A stretch of 34,275 bases of DNA from Gammaproteobacteria bacterium. GTDB lineage: Bacteria > Pseudomonadota > Gammaproteobacteria > HIGHO2-12-38-15. The DNA lies in contig JACREE010000072.1 in NCBI GenBank assembly GCA_016218405.1, positions 1 through 34,275 of the forward strand, written 5' to 3'. Both the position numbers and the translations under genes were made by a program. Under the pieces are notes generated by a model. It searched no databases, was not told the DNA's origin, and was given only the letters and a program-made list of their open reading frames with translations. Below are positions 10,523-19,112 of the stretch, one piece after another. Numbering within the stretch: position 1 is the stretch's first letter; each line of letters opens with the position of its first letter.

Positions 10523-11442
10523 TGATCAGACAACGAACACTTAAACGAACCATTAAAGCCACGGGCATTACGTTGCACTCGGGTGAAAAAGCCGTGCTCA
10601 CTTTGCGCCCAGCTGCGCCCAATACCGGCCTTGTCTTCCGACGCACAGATTTGAATCCTGCCATTGAAATTAAGGCTATACCTGAAAATGTGGTTGATAC
10701 CACGCTATCAACCTGCTTGGGCAAAGGCGATGTACGCATTTCCACGGTTGAACATCTGCTTTCTGCAATGGCAGGCCTGGGCATCGACAATGCGTATGTG
10801 GATATTTCTGCCGCTGAAATTCCTATTATGGATGGCAGCGCCAGTCCTTTCGTCTTTTTACTGCAATCCGCTGGCATAGAAGAACAAAAAGCGCTAAAGC
10901 GTTATATTCGTATCAAGAATAAAGTCACCATCAAAGATGGCGATAAATATGTTTCTTTTGAACCTTTTTCTGGCTTTAAAGTTAGCTTTACCATTGCCTT
11001 TGAACACCCTGTCTTCAAAAGCCGCTCTCAATCAACCAGCTTAGATTTTTCATCCAGCTCTTATGTAAAAGAGGTCAGTCGTGCACGCACCTTTGGCTTT
11101 CTCTCTGATTATGAAAAATTGAGACAGTTAAATCTTGCCGTGGGTGCAAGCTTAGACAATGCCGTTGTCGTCGATGATTTTCGCATTTTAAATGAAGAAG
11201 GTTTGCGCTACGAAGATGAATTTGTAAAACATAAAATCCTCGATGCGATTGGCGATCTTTACTTGCTTGGCTCTAACATCATCGGTGCTTTTCACGGCTA
11301 TAAATCAGGACACACACTCAACAATAAATTATTGCGCGCACTCCTGGCTGATCAATCTGCTTGGGAATATGTGGTCTTTGATGATCCTGTCCAAGTCCCC
11401 ATCTCTTTTATCCAGCCTGTGACTGAAATAAAAACAGCCTAA
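10522..11442 (+). CDS. lpxC: UDP-3-O-acyl-N-acetylglucosamine deacetylase
   Basis: Zinc deacetylase performing the committed step of lipid A synthesis. The 306-residue length is standard. Zinc ligands and catalytic motifs are intact: [18 protein letters not shown] (first His), [14 protein letters not shown] (His and Asp ligands) and [12 protein letters not shown] (general acid/base His). It is placed directly after ftsZ, as in most gammaproteobacteria, with a one-base stop/start overlap that couples it to ftsZ translation. The final [12 protein letters not shown] region resembles E. coli LpxC, but I cannot predict its FtsH turnover from sequence. Confidence 0.97.
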   Translation: MIRQRTLKRTIKATGITLHSGEKAVLTLRPAAPNTGLVFRRTDLNPAIEIKAIPENVVDTTLSTCLGKGDVRISTVEHLLSAMAGLGIDNAYVDISAAEIPIMDGSASPFVFLLQSAGIEEQKALKRYIRIKNKVTIKDGDKYVSFEPFSGFKVSFTIAFEHPVFKSRSQSTSLDFSSSSYVKEVSRARTFGFLSDYEKLRQLNLAVGASLDNAVVVDDFRILNEEGLRYEDEFVKHKILDAIGDLYLLGSNIIGAFHGYKSGHTLNNKLLRALLADQSAWEYVVFDDPVQVPISFIQPVTEIKTA

Positions 11443-11512
11443 ATTTTATTGTCTTTTTTTGATCATAATGGCACAATAAGTGACCATGGAATCCCTTCAT
11501 GCTCCCATTATC

Positions 11513-11950
11513 ATGCGAAAAATTATTTACGGCTTACTTATTAGCGTCTTATTGACCACCACTTCCCTCGCCTTTGCCAGCAAAAATAACTTTCAATTCC
11601 AGGTAAAGGAATATCACACGCAACGACAATCGGGACAAACCTTAGATTTAAATATTCGATACGCACTCAAAGATGATCTGGCCATCAGTCAATATCCCGA
11701 CTACCGCGATCTCCGAGAAAAAGCCCTTCATTACCTTGAGCCCTCTGAAAAATTGCCCGCAGATGTTTACTGGGAACTCATTGCTCAAGAGATAGGCACT
11801 GATCTCATGTCTCATTACCCTTTATCTGGTATCAGCGTGCAAATTCTCGTTTATTCCAACGATGATCCTGGACGCTATGAACCTGGCTTACACGGCCCCA
11901 CTTACACCGTGGGTGACGTCATCCCCTTCAGCATCAGCATAAAAAAATAA
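11513..11950 (+). CDS. Small exported protein of unknown function
   Basis: I do not recognise a named family. Starting at ATG 11513, the protein has 145 residues and begins with a clear signal peptide, a hydrophobic core GLLISVLLTTTSLAFA with a likely cleavage after AFA. In-frame starts at 11480 (GTG) and 11486 (ATG) would add 9-11 polar residues before the signal; no start has a good Shine-Dalgarno. The mature part has a pattern resembling tunnelling-fold (dihydroneopterin aldolase-like) proteins: a strand, DYRDLREKALHYLE, a helix WELIAQEIGTDLMSHYP, then a strand ISVQILVYSND. That resemblance is weak, and such enzymes are normally cytosolic. It follows lpxC by 70 bases on the same strand. 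Confidence 0.7.
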   Translation: MRKIIYGLLISVLLTTTSLAFASKNNFQFQVKEYHTQRQSGQTLDLNIRYALKDDLAISQYPDYRDLREKALHYLEPSEKLPADVYWELIAQEIGTDLMSHYPLSGISVQILVYSNDDPGRYEPGLHGPTYTVGDVIPFSISIKK

Positions 11951-11999
11951 CGCCCAAGAGCAGGAGCTCCTTAAAACAACTTGAACGGAATCAAACAAA

Positions 12000-12989
12000 A
12001 TGGACGTCCAGCCCATCACGCCTATTTTAATCACAGGTGGCGCAGGTTATATCGGTTCACACTTAACGCAGGTATTACAACAAGCGGGATATCTGCCACT
12101 TGTATTAGATAATTTATCTTCTGGCCAAAAAGTATCTGTCCCAGCTCATGCTAAATTTTTTGAGGGGGATATGGGTGATCAGACACTCATTCAAAAAATT
12201 TATCATGATTATCCCTTTCCTGCCGTTATCCACTTGGCTGCCTCGATCCAAACAGGGGAGTCTGTCCAACACCCCTTAATGTATTACCAAAATAATGTGG
12301 GCCGCACACTTCAACTTTTGATGGCCCTGCAACATTTAGGTATAAAAAAAATCTTATTTTCTTCTTCCGCTTCAGTGTATGGCGAACCCAATACAAACAC
12401 ACCCTTCACTGAAAATTGTCCAGCTTCTCCAGTCAGTCCTTATGGACACAGCAAATGGATGCTGGAGCAGATATTGCAAGATTTAAATCGAGCACAGACA
12501 ATACAAGCCATCTGTTTACGTTATTTTAATGTGGCTGGTGCCCATCCCACCTTCCACACACAACAACATGCCACACACCTCATCCCCATTATTTTAAATG
12601 CCATTAAACATAAAAAACCGGTCGCCGTATTTGGCAATGATTATGATACCCAAGATGGCACTTGCATCAGGGATTATATTCATGTCATGGATCTCTGCGA
12701 CGCACACCTACTTGCATTAGAGTTTCTCCTACAAGAAACGCATCCCCGTTCTCTTACTTTTAATTTAGGTACTCACCGAGGTTCTTCTGTTCTAGATATC
12801 ATCAAGACGGCAGAAATTGTCACCCACACAAAAATAGACATTCAATATAGCGCACGACGCACAGGCGACCCAAGATTCCTCGTTGCCGATAGCACACTCG
12901 CCCGAACACAATTAAACTGGACTCCACACCGCTCCGATCCCTGGAATATCATTCATGATGTCTGGACATATGCCCCTTGCCACTTGTGA
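12000..12989 (+). CDS. galE: UDP-glucose 4-epimerase
   Basis: NAD-dependent SDR epimerase interconverting UDP-glucose and UDP-galactose (or the GlcNAc pair), supplying galactose-type residues for LPS. The protein has 329 residues, with the Rossmann motif TGGAGYIGSHL, LDNLSSGQ, HLAASIQTGESVQHPL, catalytic SSSASVYGE and the YxxxK pair in SPYGHSKWMLEQIL, and the GalE-type LRYFNVAGAHP and GTCIRDYIHVMDL. No strong Shine-Dalgarno precedes the ATG. A perfect 10-bp palindrome (AGGAGCTCCT) lies about 30 bases upstream of the start. The gene runs up to dam on the same strand. Confidence 0.9.
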   Translation: MDVQPITPILITGGAGYIGSHLTQVLQQAGYLPLVLDNLSSGQKVSVPAHAKFFEGDMGDQTLIQKIYHDYPFPAVIHLAASIQTGESVQHPLMYYQNNVGRTLQLLMALQHLGIKKILFSSSASVYGEPNTNTPFTENCPASPVSPYGHSKWMLEQILQDLNRAQTIQAICLRYFNVAGAHPTFHTQQHATHLIPIILNAIKHKKPVAVFGNDYDTQDGTCIRDYIHVMDLCDAHLLALEFLLQETHPRSLTFNLGTHRGSSVLDIIKTAEIVTHTKIDIQYSARRTGDPRFLVADSTLARTQLNWTPHRSDPWNIIHDVWTYAPCHL

Positions 12990-13023
12990 TATACTTCACG
13001 CACCTGGAGTTATTTTTAAAATC

Positions 13024-13824
13024 ATGAAACCTTTCTTGAAGTGGGCGGGCAATAAATATCGCCAAGCAGAACAGATTAAATGTCGTTTCCCACAGGCTCG
13101 TCGTTTAATTGAACCCTTTGTCGGCTCAGGCGCACTTTTCCTCAACACAAACTATGAACATTACTTACTAAACGACCGCAACACTGACTTAATCAACCTG
13201 TACCATGCTCTAAAAACAGAGGGGCGACCCTTTATCGATTACTGCAAATGTTTTTTTACCCCTGAAAATAATAAAAAAGATGCTTTCTACCTCTTTCGTG
13301 AATTGTTTAACACTACACAAGATACTCGACTTAAATCGGCGTTATTTGTTTACCTTAACCGACACTGTTTCAATGGTTTATGTCGTTACAACAGCAAAAA
13401 CAAATTCAATACCCCCTTTGGAAAATATCAACAGCCCTACTTTCCAGAACAAGAAATGTTGTTTTTTCATCAACAAGCCCAAAAAGCTTTATTTAAGATG
13501 GCTCATTTTGTCGAAATTATGGAAACCGCTCAACTTGGCGATGTCGTTTATTGTGATCCACCCTATGTACCCCTGAGCAAAACCGCCCATTTTACCTGCT
13601 ATAGTCAGGAAGGTTTTAGCCAGGATCAACACATCACGCTTGCTTCTCTGGCTCAACAGTTAGCAAACAAAGGCATCCCCGTGATCATCTCAAATCATCA
13701 GACTGACTTTACTTTGTCGATTTATAAGGAAGCCAGCATTGAAACTTTTGAGATACAACGCAACATCAGTTGTCACGGCGAAAAACGTGGCAAAACAACT
13801 GAACTGCTCGCCGTTTTTTCGTAA
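13024..13824 (+). CDS. dam: DNA adenine methylase, Dam type
   Basis: N6-adenine methyltransferase expected to modify GATC. The start at 13024 gives 266 residues and places the conserved FLKWAGNKY at the N-terminus; upstream in-frame ATGs at 12955-12970 overlap galE and add unrelated sequence. Motif I (SAM binding) is EPFVGSGALFLN at about 31-41, and motif IV DPPYVPLS at about 178-185. The target-recognition region LNRHCFNGLCRYNSKNKFNTPFG is very like E. coli Dam. The candidate GGAG is 14 bases upstream, longer than ideal. No restriction enzyme is adjacent, consistent with a solitary housekeeping Dam. Confidence 0.92.
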   Translation: MKPFLKWAGNKYRQAEQIKCRFPQARRLIEPFVGSGALFLNTNYEHYLLNDRNTDLINLYHALKTEGRPFIDYCKCFFTPENNKKDAFYLFRELFNTTQDTRLKSALFVYLNRHCFNGLCRYNSKNKFNTPFGKYQQPYFPEQEMLFFHQQAQKALFKMAHFVEIMETAQLGDVVYCDPPYVPLSKTAHFTCYSQEGFSQDQHITLASLAQQLANKGIPVIISNHQTDFTLSIYKEASIETFEIQRNISCHGEKRGKTTELLAVFS

Positions 13825-13872
13825 TTCTGGATTGCTTCGCTTTGATGATCGACTGAACGAACTGGACAGCCC

Positions 13873-14769
13873 CTACTCGACTACCGATTTACACAAGAGT
13901 TGTTTTGCAATATCACTGACACTACTGGGTGAATGTGGCATAAAAATAGTGTTGCTTTTATCGCGACTACCTATATCTTTCAAGGTATCGTAATACTGCA
14001 CCATCATCACCAAATTCATGATTTCTGAGGGACTGACTTCAGACATTTCTGCCTGAAATTCACGGATAGATTGTTTCAAACCATCAATAATCGCTTTACG
14101 TTGATTGGCCACCCCCAGCCCTTGCAATCGCATGCCTTCTGCTTCCGCTTCAGCGTTTTTTACAATCAGTATTTTTTCTGCTTCTCCTTTTTCTTGTGCC
14201 GCCATACGTAAACGCTGTTGTTCATTAATTTCATTCATCGCCGCTTTTACTTTTTCATCTGGTTCAATATTGGTGACCAACGCCTTAACTAAGGCATACC
14301 CAAAATTTGACATCAGCTCTGCCAACTCATTTTTGACAGCAATCGCAATACTGTCTTTTTTCTCAAACACATCATCTAAAATTAATTTGGGTACTTCAGC
14401 ACGAATCACATCAAACACAAACGATTCAATTTGTTTTTTAGGATCCGTTAAGCGATAGAAGGCATCATAAATTTTTTCTGCTACCACGTGATACTGCACG
14501 GACACTTCCACTTTCACAAATACATTGTCTTTTGTTTTTGTTTCAATCGTAATATCTATCTGCTGAATACGCAGACTTAACCAACCACTCACCCATTCCA
14601 AAAAAGGAAGCCTAAAATTTAACCCCGCTGTGGCAGCGCGGTTAAATTTTCCTAAACGCTCCACCACCGCCACTGTTTCTTGGTCAACAACAAATAAAGA
14701 AAATTTCAATACGATGATGGTGAGGATACAAATTAAAACCGTTAAAAATACCGTACTAAACACAAACAT
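13873..14769 (-). CDS. SPFH/band 7 (stomatin-like) membrane protein
   Basis: Stomatin/prohibitin-family protein of 298 residues. There is one N-terminal membrane span (FVFSTVFLTVLICILTIIVLKF), then the SPFH domain: VDQETVAVVERLGKFNRAATAGLNFRLPF and, further on, KVEVSVQYHVV. A long charged coiled coil with Glu/Ala repeats follows (about 195-235, KGEAEKILIVKNAEAEAEG). These proteins form large membrane cages or microdomains and often work with an NfeD partner, which is not present here. It overlaps the preceding dehydratase gene by 14 bases, so it is translationally coupled to the sugar operon and is its last gene. Its role there is unknown; it may simply organise the membrane site of the glycan machinery. 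Confidence 0.88.
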   Translation of the reverse strand: MFVFSTVFLTVLICILTIIVLKFSLFVVDQETVAVVERLGKFNRAATAGLNFRLPFLEWVSGWLSLRIQQIDITIETKTKDNVFVKVEVSVQYHVVAEKIYDAFYRLTDPKKQIESFVFDVIRAEVPKLILDDVFEKKDSIAIAVKNELAELMSNFGYALVKALVTNIEPDEKVKAAMNEINEQQRLRMAAQEKGEAEKILIVKNAEAEAEGMRLQGLGVANQRKAIIDGLKQSIREFQAEMSEVSPSEIMNLVMMVQYYDTLKDIGSRDKSNTIFMPHSPSSVSDIAKQLLCKSVVE

Positions 14770-15952
14770 TTTCTTTTTCCTGTTGGGTTACAGCTGAAGT
14801 CAGCGTCGCATGAAAATGCTTGATTTGATCACGAATATCATAAGGATGGTTGCCCACAAAAAATCCTTGATCATGTGCGATATTCGCGTTTTTGATTTCC
14901 CCCACACAATCATAATTAAAATATTTAATCACATCATGTCGTAGAAAATTACCACCCGTAATAATTCGATAATTAATATTGGCGCGCTTCATGGCTTCCA
15001 TAACACTTGCACGATCAATAGAGCAAGCAGGATTTAAAATAAGCGTAAAGGCAAACCAAGAACTTTCCCCATTTTCAGCTTGTGTAATAAAGCGCTCATC
15101 ACCCGCAAATAAAGATTTAAAGTAACGTGCATTTTCACGACGAATATCAATAAAACGATCCAGTTTTTTTAGCTGTTCAATCCCCACCGCACCACTTAAT
15201 TCTAAAGGACGCAAGTTGTAACCGGGTAAAATAAAGCGATAAGCTTCAAAAAAATCATCCTCTTTTTTCTCAAAAATAGTTGAACCTTCTGGCACATCAC
15301 GCGTCCAACCATGAGCGCGCATCGAACGGGCCAAGTGATACAGTTCTTCATTTTCCGTAACAAACATCCCTCCCTCCATCGTAGAAATATGATGTGAGAA
15401 AAAGAAGCTGTATGTGCCTACGTCACCAAACGTGCCACATTGTTTTCCATTTAACATAGCACCCATCGATTCGCAATTATCTTCAAATAAATATAAATTG
15501 TGCTTATCACAAAAAGCTCTCATCGTATCCAAAGCACAAGGATTACCTAAAATACTCACCGCCATCACCATCCGTGTTTTGGGTGTTAATGCTTTTTCTA
15601 ATTGAGACACATCCATATTTAAAGTATTCAAGTCCACGTCAACAAATCGCAGTTTTAATCCATATTGCTGCAAAGGATAATAAGTGGTTGCCCAAGAAAT
15701 AGCAGGCACAATCACTTCATCGCCTGGCTTTAATGGATTTTCTTTTTTATAAGCCAATACCGCTGTCGCCAGCAAATTAGCTGCCGAACCCGAACTCACC
15801 ATCACGGCGTATCGACAACCAAACTTTTCAGCAAAAGCAGCCTCTAAATTTCTAACATTTTCCCCCATGGTGAAACGACCTGAGTCTACCACACGCTGAA
15901 TAGCGGCTAATTCTTCTTGTCCCCAGGTGCTACTTGCTAATTCATAAGTCAT
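14756..15952 (-). CDS. PLP-dependent sugar 3-dehydratase, ColD-like (DegT/DnrJ/EryC1/StrS fold)
   Basis: The protein has 398 residues with the DegT/StrS fold: SSGSAANLLATA (phosphate contact), DEVIVPAISWATT, and FEDNCESMGA (the Asp that holds the pyridine nitrogen). The segment that carries the Schiff-base lysine in aminotransferases reads FSHHISTMEGG, putting His188 where Lys would be. That substitution is the hallmark of the NDP-4-keto-6-deoxyhexose 3-dehydratases ColD (GDP-colitose; also His188) and E1/RfbH (CDP-3,6-dideoxyhexoses). The length and lack of an obvious iron-sulphur cysteine cluster favour the ColD type. Such enzymes remove the C3 hydroxyl to give a 3,6-dideoxy-4-keto sugar. 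The nucleotide carrier cannot be read from sequence. The arrangement TGA-AA-ATG couples it to the E1-beta gene, with its Shine-Dalgarno inside that gene. Confidence 0.85.
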   Translation of the reverse strand: MTYELASSTWGQEELAAIQRVVDSGRFTMGENVRNLEAAFAEKFGCRYAVMVSSGSAANLLATAVLAYKKENPLKPGDEVIVPAISWATTYYPLQQYGLKLRFVDVDLNTLNMDVSQLEKALTPKTRMVMAVSILGNPCALDTMRAFCDKHNLYLFEDNCESMGAMLNGKQCGTFGDVGTYSFFFSHHISTMEGGMFVTENEELYHLARSMRAHGWTRDVPEGSTIFEKKEDDFFEAYRFILPGYNLRPLELSGAVGIEQLKKLDRFIDIRRENARYFKSLFAGDERFITQAENGESSWFAFTLILNPACSIDRASVMEAMKRANINYRIITGGNFLRHDVIKYFNYDCVGEIKNANIAHDQGFFVGNHPYDIRDQIKHFHATLTSAVTQQEKENVCV

Positions 15953-15953
15953 T

Positions 15954-16997
15954 TCATTTTCCTCTCACCATTTCTTTAATTGTTTGTGCAATCGTTACGT
16001 CTGTTGGATAGTAGAATTGTTCCAGTGTGTAGCCTGCAGGTGAAGGCGCATCGGGTAACCCAATACGTCTAATAGGTGCTTTCAATAAATGAAAGGCTTT
16101 TTCAGCCACCAAACATCCTACTTCAGCACACACGCCTCCCATGGCCCATCCCGTGTCTACCACCAATAATTTGCCTGTTTTCGCCAAAGATTCAAAAATA
16201 ATGGCTTCATCTAAGGGTTTTACCGTGCGCAAGTCAATCACGTCCGCTGTAATACCTTCCTCTGCTTTCAGCTGATCAATCGCAGCTAAGGCTAATTGTA
16301 ATGTTTGAGAGGTTCCTACGATCGTCAAATGTTCTCCTCGACGACGATAAACTCCCTTACCAAAAGGAATCGTATAAATACCTTCAGGTACCACCCCTTG
16401 TTGTTTCATCAACCAACGATGTTCGATAATAATAACGGGATTATTATCTTCTATTGCCCCCAACAATAATCCTTTTGCATCGTAGGGCGTACTTGGCATC
16501 ACGATTTTCAAACCTGGCACGGATAACAATAAGCCCTGAATTGCTTGAGAATGTTGTGGGCCTGAACCCCAACCACGTCCGATAGCAGACCAAATCACCA
16601 AAGGCACGCTGGTTTTTCCCGCATCCATGTAATGAATTTTGCTTGCATGGTTAACAAGTTGATTGAAAGCCAGTAATAAAAAATCAGGACGATTATGGAA
16701 GTAGACAGGTCGCATCCCTGTCATCGCCGCCCCTGTGCAAATCCCCGTCATCCCTTCTTCAGAAACAGGCGTATCAAATACACGTTTTGCACCAAACATT
16801 TCTTTTAATCCACGCGTTACACCAAACATCCCACCGGGATCATCCACACCTTGCCCCAATAAAAACACACGGGAATCTTGTTTTAACTTCAATACCAAAG
16901 CTTCTTGCAAAGCCTGGGTATACGTTATTACGCGCCCTTCACCCAGTGGATTTTTGGTTTTAGCATTTTCTTCCACCAACTTCTCATCCCACAACAT
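15954..16997 (-). CDS. TPP-dependent 2-oxoacid decarboxylase E1, beta-subunit-like
   Basis: Transketolase-like pyrimidine-binding and C-terminal domains of the E1-beta family, 347 residues. Landmarks are ITYTQALQEALVLKL, LGQGVDDPGGMFGVTRGL, DTPVSEEGMTGICTGAAMTGMRPV (the Glu that activates TPP), GPQHSQAIQGLL, and the C-terminal TVKPLDEAII and VDTGWAMGG. The ATG at 16997 is preferred: GTGAGGG lies about eight bases upstream, whereas the longer frame would start at TTG 17021. It overlaps the alpha-subunit gene by 14 bases. No E2 (lipoyl) or E3 gene is nearby, so a role in a dehydrogenase complex is not supported by context; the neighbours are sugar genes. Confidence 0.9.
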   Translation of the reverse strand: MLWDEKLVEENAKTKNPLGEGRVITYTQALQEALVLKLKQDSRVFLLGQGVDDPGGMFGVTRGLKEMFGAKRVFDTPVSEEGMTGICTGAAMTGMRPVYFHNRPDFLLLAFNQLVNHASKIHYMDAGKTSVPLVIWSAIGRGWGSGPQHSQAIQGLLLSVPGLKIVMPSTPYDAKGLLLGAIEDNNPVIIIEHRWLMKQQGVVPEGIYTIPFGKGVYRRRGEHLTIVGTSQTLQLALAAIDQLKAEEGITADVIDLRTVKPLDEAIIFESLAKTGKLLVVDTGWAMGGVCAEVGCLVAEKAFHLLKAPIRRIGLPDAPSPAGYTLEQFYYPTDVTIAQTIKEMVRGK

Positions 16998-18027
16998 GTG
17001 TGTCGCCCTCACTGTAAACAAACTTGCAAAGATCTTCTTTCACTGGATTCGCACTGTGGATAGCGTGCTCGAAAGCCGCATCTATTTCGAGTTCAATTTT
17101 TTCACGCATTACCCTTTCACTGGCTTCATCCAGATAACCAAGAGAATACATAACCTGTTTCATCATCAAAACAGGATCTTGGCTTTGCCAAAGCGCTAAC
17201 TCCTGAACATCTCGATATCCTGTGTGACTATCATCACCCGACCCATGATGGCCACGCCAACGATAGGTATGGGCTTCAATAAACACGGGGCCCTTTTCTC
17301 TGGCATGCGCCACAGCTCGTTGTGCTATTTCATACATTTCTAAAACATTATTACCGTCCACTGAAAAACTAAGTGCCCCAAATCCTTCTGCTTTCTTACA
17401 AATTTCAACCGGCGGCTGACGATATTCGATCGGTGAACACACTGAGTAATAATTATTTTCACACACATAAACAATGGGTAATTTTTTCAATAAAGCAAAA
17501 TTCAAACTTTCCCACATAACCCCTTCTTCCACGGCTGCATCACCTAAAAATACGGTTGTTACACGTTTTTCGTCTTTAAGATAAGATGACAAAGCAGAAC
17601 CTGTGGCTAAAGGAATAGCGCCCGCAACAATGGCAGAAGAACCCATCATGCCAACTGATTTGTCGAGCAGATGCATCGATCCACCTCGCGAACCTGCACA
17701 ACCATTCGCGCGACAAAAAAATTCGGAAAACATAGCTTTCAAATCACCGCCCTTCGCTAAGTAGCATGCATGAGTGCGATGACCACAGAACACATAATCG
17801 GAAGGTTCAAGCGCTGCACTGTAACCTGCTGACACCGCTTCTTGACCAATCGCTAAATGAATGGGCGTTTTCATTTGGTCTTCGTGATAACGGCTTTCTA
17901 CCGCTTCTTCAATCATGCGGATACGTAACATAGTAAAAAACAAAGCCAACAATTGCGCCCGCTCATGGTTTCTCGCTAATGCCAAAAGATGTTCAGGCCC
18001 TTTTCCCCGATACTGATACTTAATCAC
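16984..18027 (-). CDS. TPP-dependent 2-oxoacid decarboxylase E1, alpha-subunit-like
   Basis: TPP-binding subunit of an E1-type enzyme, 347 residues, starting at GTG with an AGGA about seven bases upstream. Landmarks are HLAIGQEAVSAGYSAAL, GHRTHACYLAKGGD, GSRGGSMHLLDKSVGMMG, the TPP/Mg motif GDAAVEEG...CENN (GD at 162-163, NN at 191-192), and YRWRGHHGSGDDSHTGYR. The usual GDG is GDA, which is tolerated in the family. The family decarboxylates pyruvate or a similar 2-oxoacid to a hydroxyalkyl-TPP carbanion. Context in an LPS sugar operon, adjacent to a 4-keto-sugar 3-dehydratase, suggests the carbanion is passed to a sugar ketone; that is inference. Alternative: an acetoin- or pyruvate-dehydrogenase-like E1 serving a distant E2. 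Confidence 0.9.
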   Translation of the reverse strand: MIKYQYRGKGPEHLLALARNHERAQLLALFFTMLRIRMIEEAVESRYHEDQMKTPIHLAIGQEAVSAGYSAALEPSDYVFCGHRTHACYLAKGGDLKAMFSEFFCRANGCAGSRGGSMHLLDKSVGMMGSSAIVAGAIPLATGSALSSYLKDEKRVTTVFLGDAAVEEGVMWESLNFALLKKLPIVYVCENNYYSVCSPIEYRQPPVEICKKAEGFGALSFSVDGNNVLEMYEIAQRAVAHAREKGPVFIEAHTYRWRGHHGSGDDSHTGYRDVQELALWQSQDPVLMMKQVMYSLGYLDEASERVMREKIELEIDAAFEHAIHSANPVKEDLCKFVYSEGDTHVVG

Positions 18028-18057
18028 TATTTTTTCCTCATAAAATTAAGGTATATC

Positions 18058-19062
18058 TCAAACCAAAGCTAAACCATTCGGCTGATACAACACGATGCGA
18101 CTACCTTGATTTTCAAATCGAAACGGCACGTGGATCAATGAACTCAAAGCAACTTGAATCTGCGCCTGCTTTTCTGGCTCTGCAAATAACAGGATAAAGC
18201 CTCCTCCACCCGCACCCAACAATTTCCCTCCTGTTGCACCCGCGCGTAAAGCTTTTTCATAGATGGCATCAATTTCGGGGGTCGATACTTTTGCCGACAA
18301 ACCACGCTTGTATTGCCATGCACGATCTAATAATTTACCAAACTGCAGTAAATCTGTTTGCTCATTTTGCAGAATGGCCAAAGCCTCTTCGACCATCTGA
18401 CGCATTGTCATCAATTCATTATATTTTTTACCAAAATTATCAATTTTTGACTGCGCCACTTCAGGTGCAAAACGAGAAAATCCCGTAAAATACAACATCA
18501 AATGTCTTTGAAATGCATCCAATCGTTCATTAGAAATAATTAATGGTGTTACCTTGAATCCTCCACCTTGGAGAAAATCAACTCGGTTAAAACCACCATA
18601 AGCTGCCAAAATCTGATCTTGAGAACCCACCGCTTCTTTTATGACATTTTGCTCAATGTGAATAGCCAACTTAGCTAATGTTTCCACATCGCTATATTGA
18701 CCACGCAAAGCTTTAATCGCATTGACCAAACCCACGGTAAAAGAAGAGCTGGAACCCAAACCAGAACGCGCAGGCAAATCCGCATCATGATGAATTTCTA
18801 AGCCTGTCTGACAATCTAAATAATTTAAAATTGCCCTGACTGCCGGGTGCTGAATATCCTCAAGCCGCTTCACATTTTCAATCACTGAATAAGCAATTCG
18901 ATATTTGTGATCAAAAAAAGGCGGCAAATGTCGACAACTAATATAACAGTAGTGGTTGATCGTGGCAGCGATGACTGCTCCACCGTACTGTTCAAACCAC
19001 TGAGGGTAGTCCGTCCCCCCGCCCACAAAGGATATTCGAAACGGCGTCCTGCTTATAATCAT
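18058..19062 (-). CDS. GHMP-family sugar kinase (heptose 7-phosphate kinase-like)
   Basis: ATP-dependent small-molecule kinase of 334 residues. It begins IISRTPFRISFVGGGTDYPQW, typical of the D-glycero-D-manno-heptose 7-phosphate kinase (HddA) and fucokinase branch. The ATP loop is DLPARSGLGSSSSFTVGLVNA (about 94-113), and the C-terminal GHMP motif is GGKLLGAGGGGFILLF. A strong Shine-Dalgarno (AAGGAGAAGG) precedes the ATG. HddA acts with GmhA, GmhB and HddC to make GDP-heptose, but none of these are in the window, so the substrate is uncertain. As part of the sugar operon, it most likely activates a sugar at the anomeric carbon. Confidence 0.85.
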   Translation of the reverse strand: MIISRTPFRISFVGGGTDYPQWFEQYGGAVIAATINHYCYISCRHLPPFFDHKYRIAYSVIENVKRLEDIQHPAVRAILNYLDCQTGLEIHHDADLPARSGLGSSSSFTVGLVNAIKALRGQYSDVETLAKLAIHIEQNVIKEAVGSQDQILAAYGGFNRVDFLQGGGFKVTPLIISNERLDAFQRHLMLYFTGFSRFAPEVAQSKIDNFGKKYNELMTMRQMVEEALAILQNEQTDLLQFGKLLDRAWQYKRGLSAKVSTPEIDAIYEKALRAGATGGKLLGAGGGGFILLFAEPEKQAQIQVALSSLIHVPFRFENQGSRIVLYQPNGLALV

Positions 19063-19112
19063 GTATCCTTCTCCTTATATATTCCTTGTACTTGAAGGGA
19101 CTAGGGGTATAT

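Noticed and set aside
10395-10877. 160-codon antisense frame over the ftsZ-lpxC junction
   Set aside because: Both genes underneath are certain; the frame resembles no protein and is a codon-bias shadow.
14756-15952. Perosamine/ArnB-type aminotransferase
   Set aside because: The lysine needed for transamination is histidine.
15954-18027. Pyruvate dehydrogenase complex
   Set aside because: Only the E1 subunits are present, no E2/E3, and the neighbours are LPS sugar genes; kept as E1-like with unknown acceptor.
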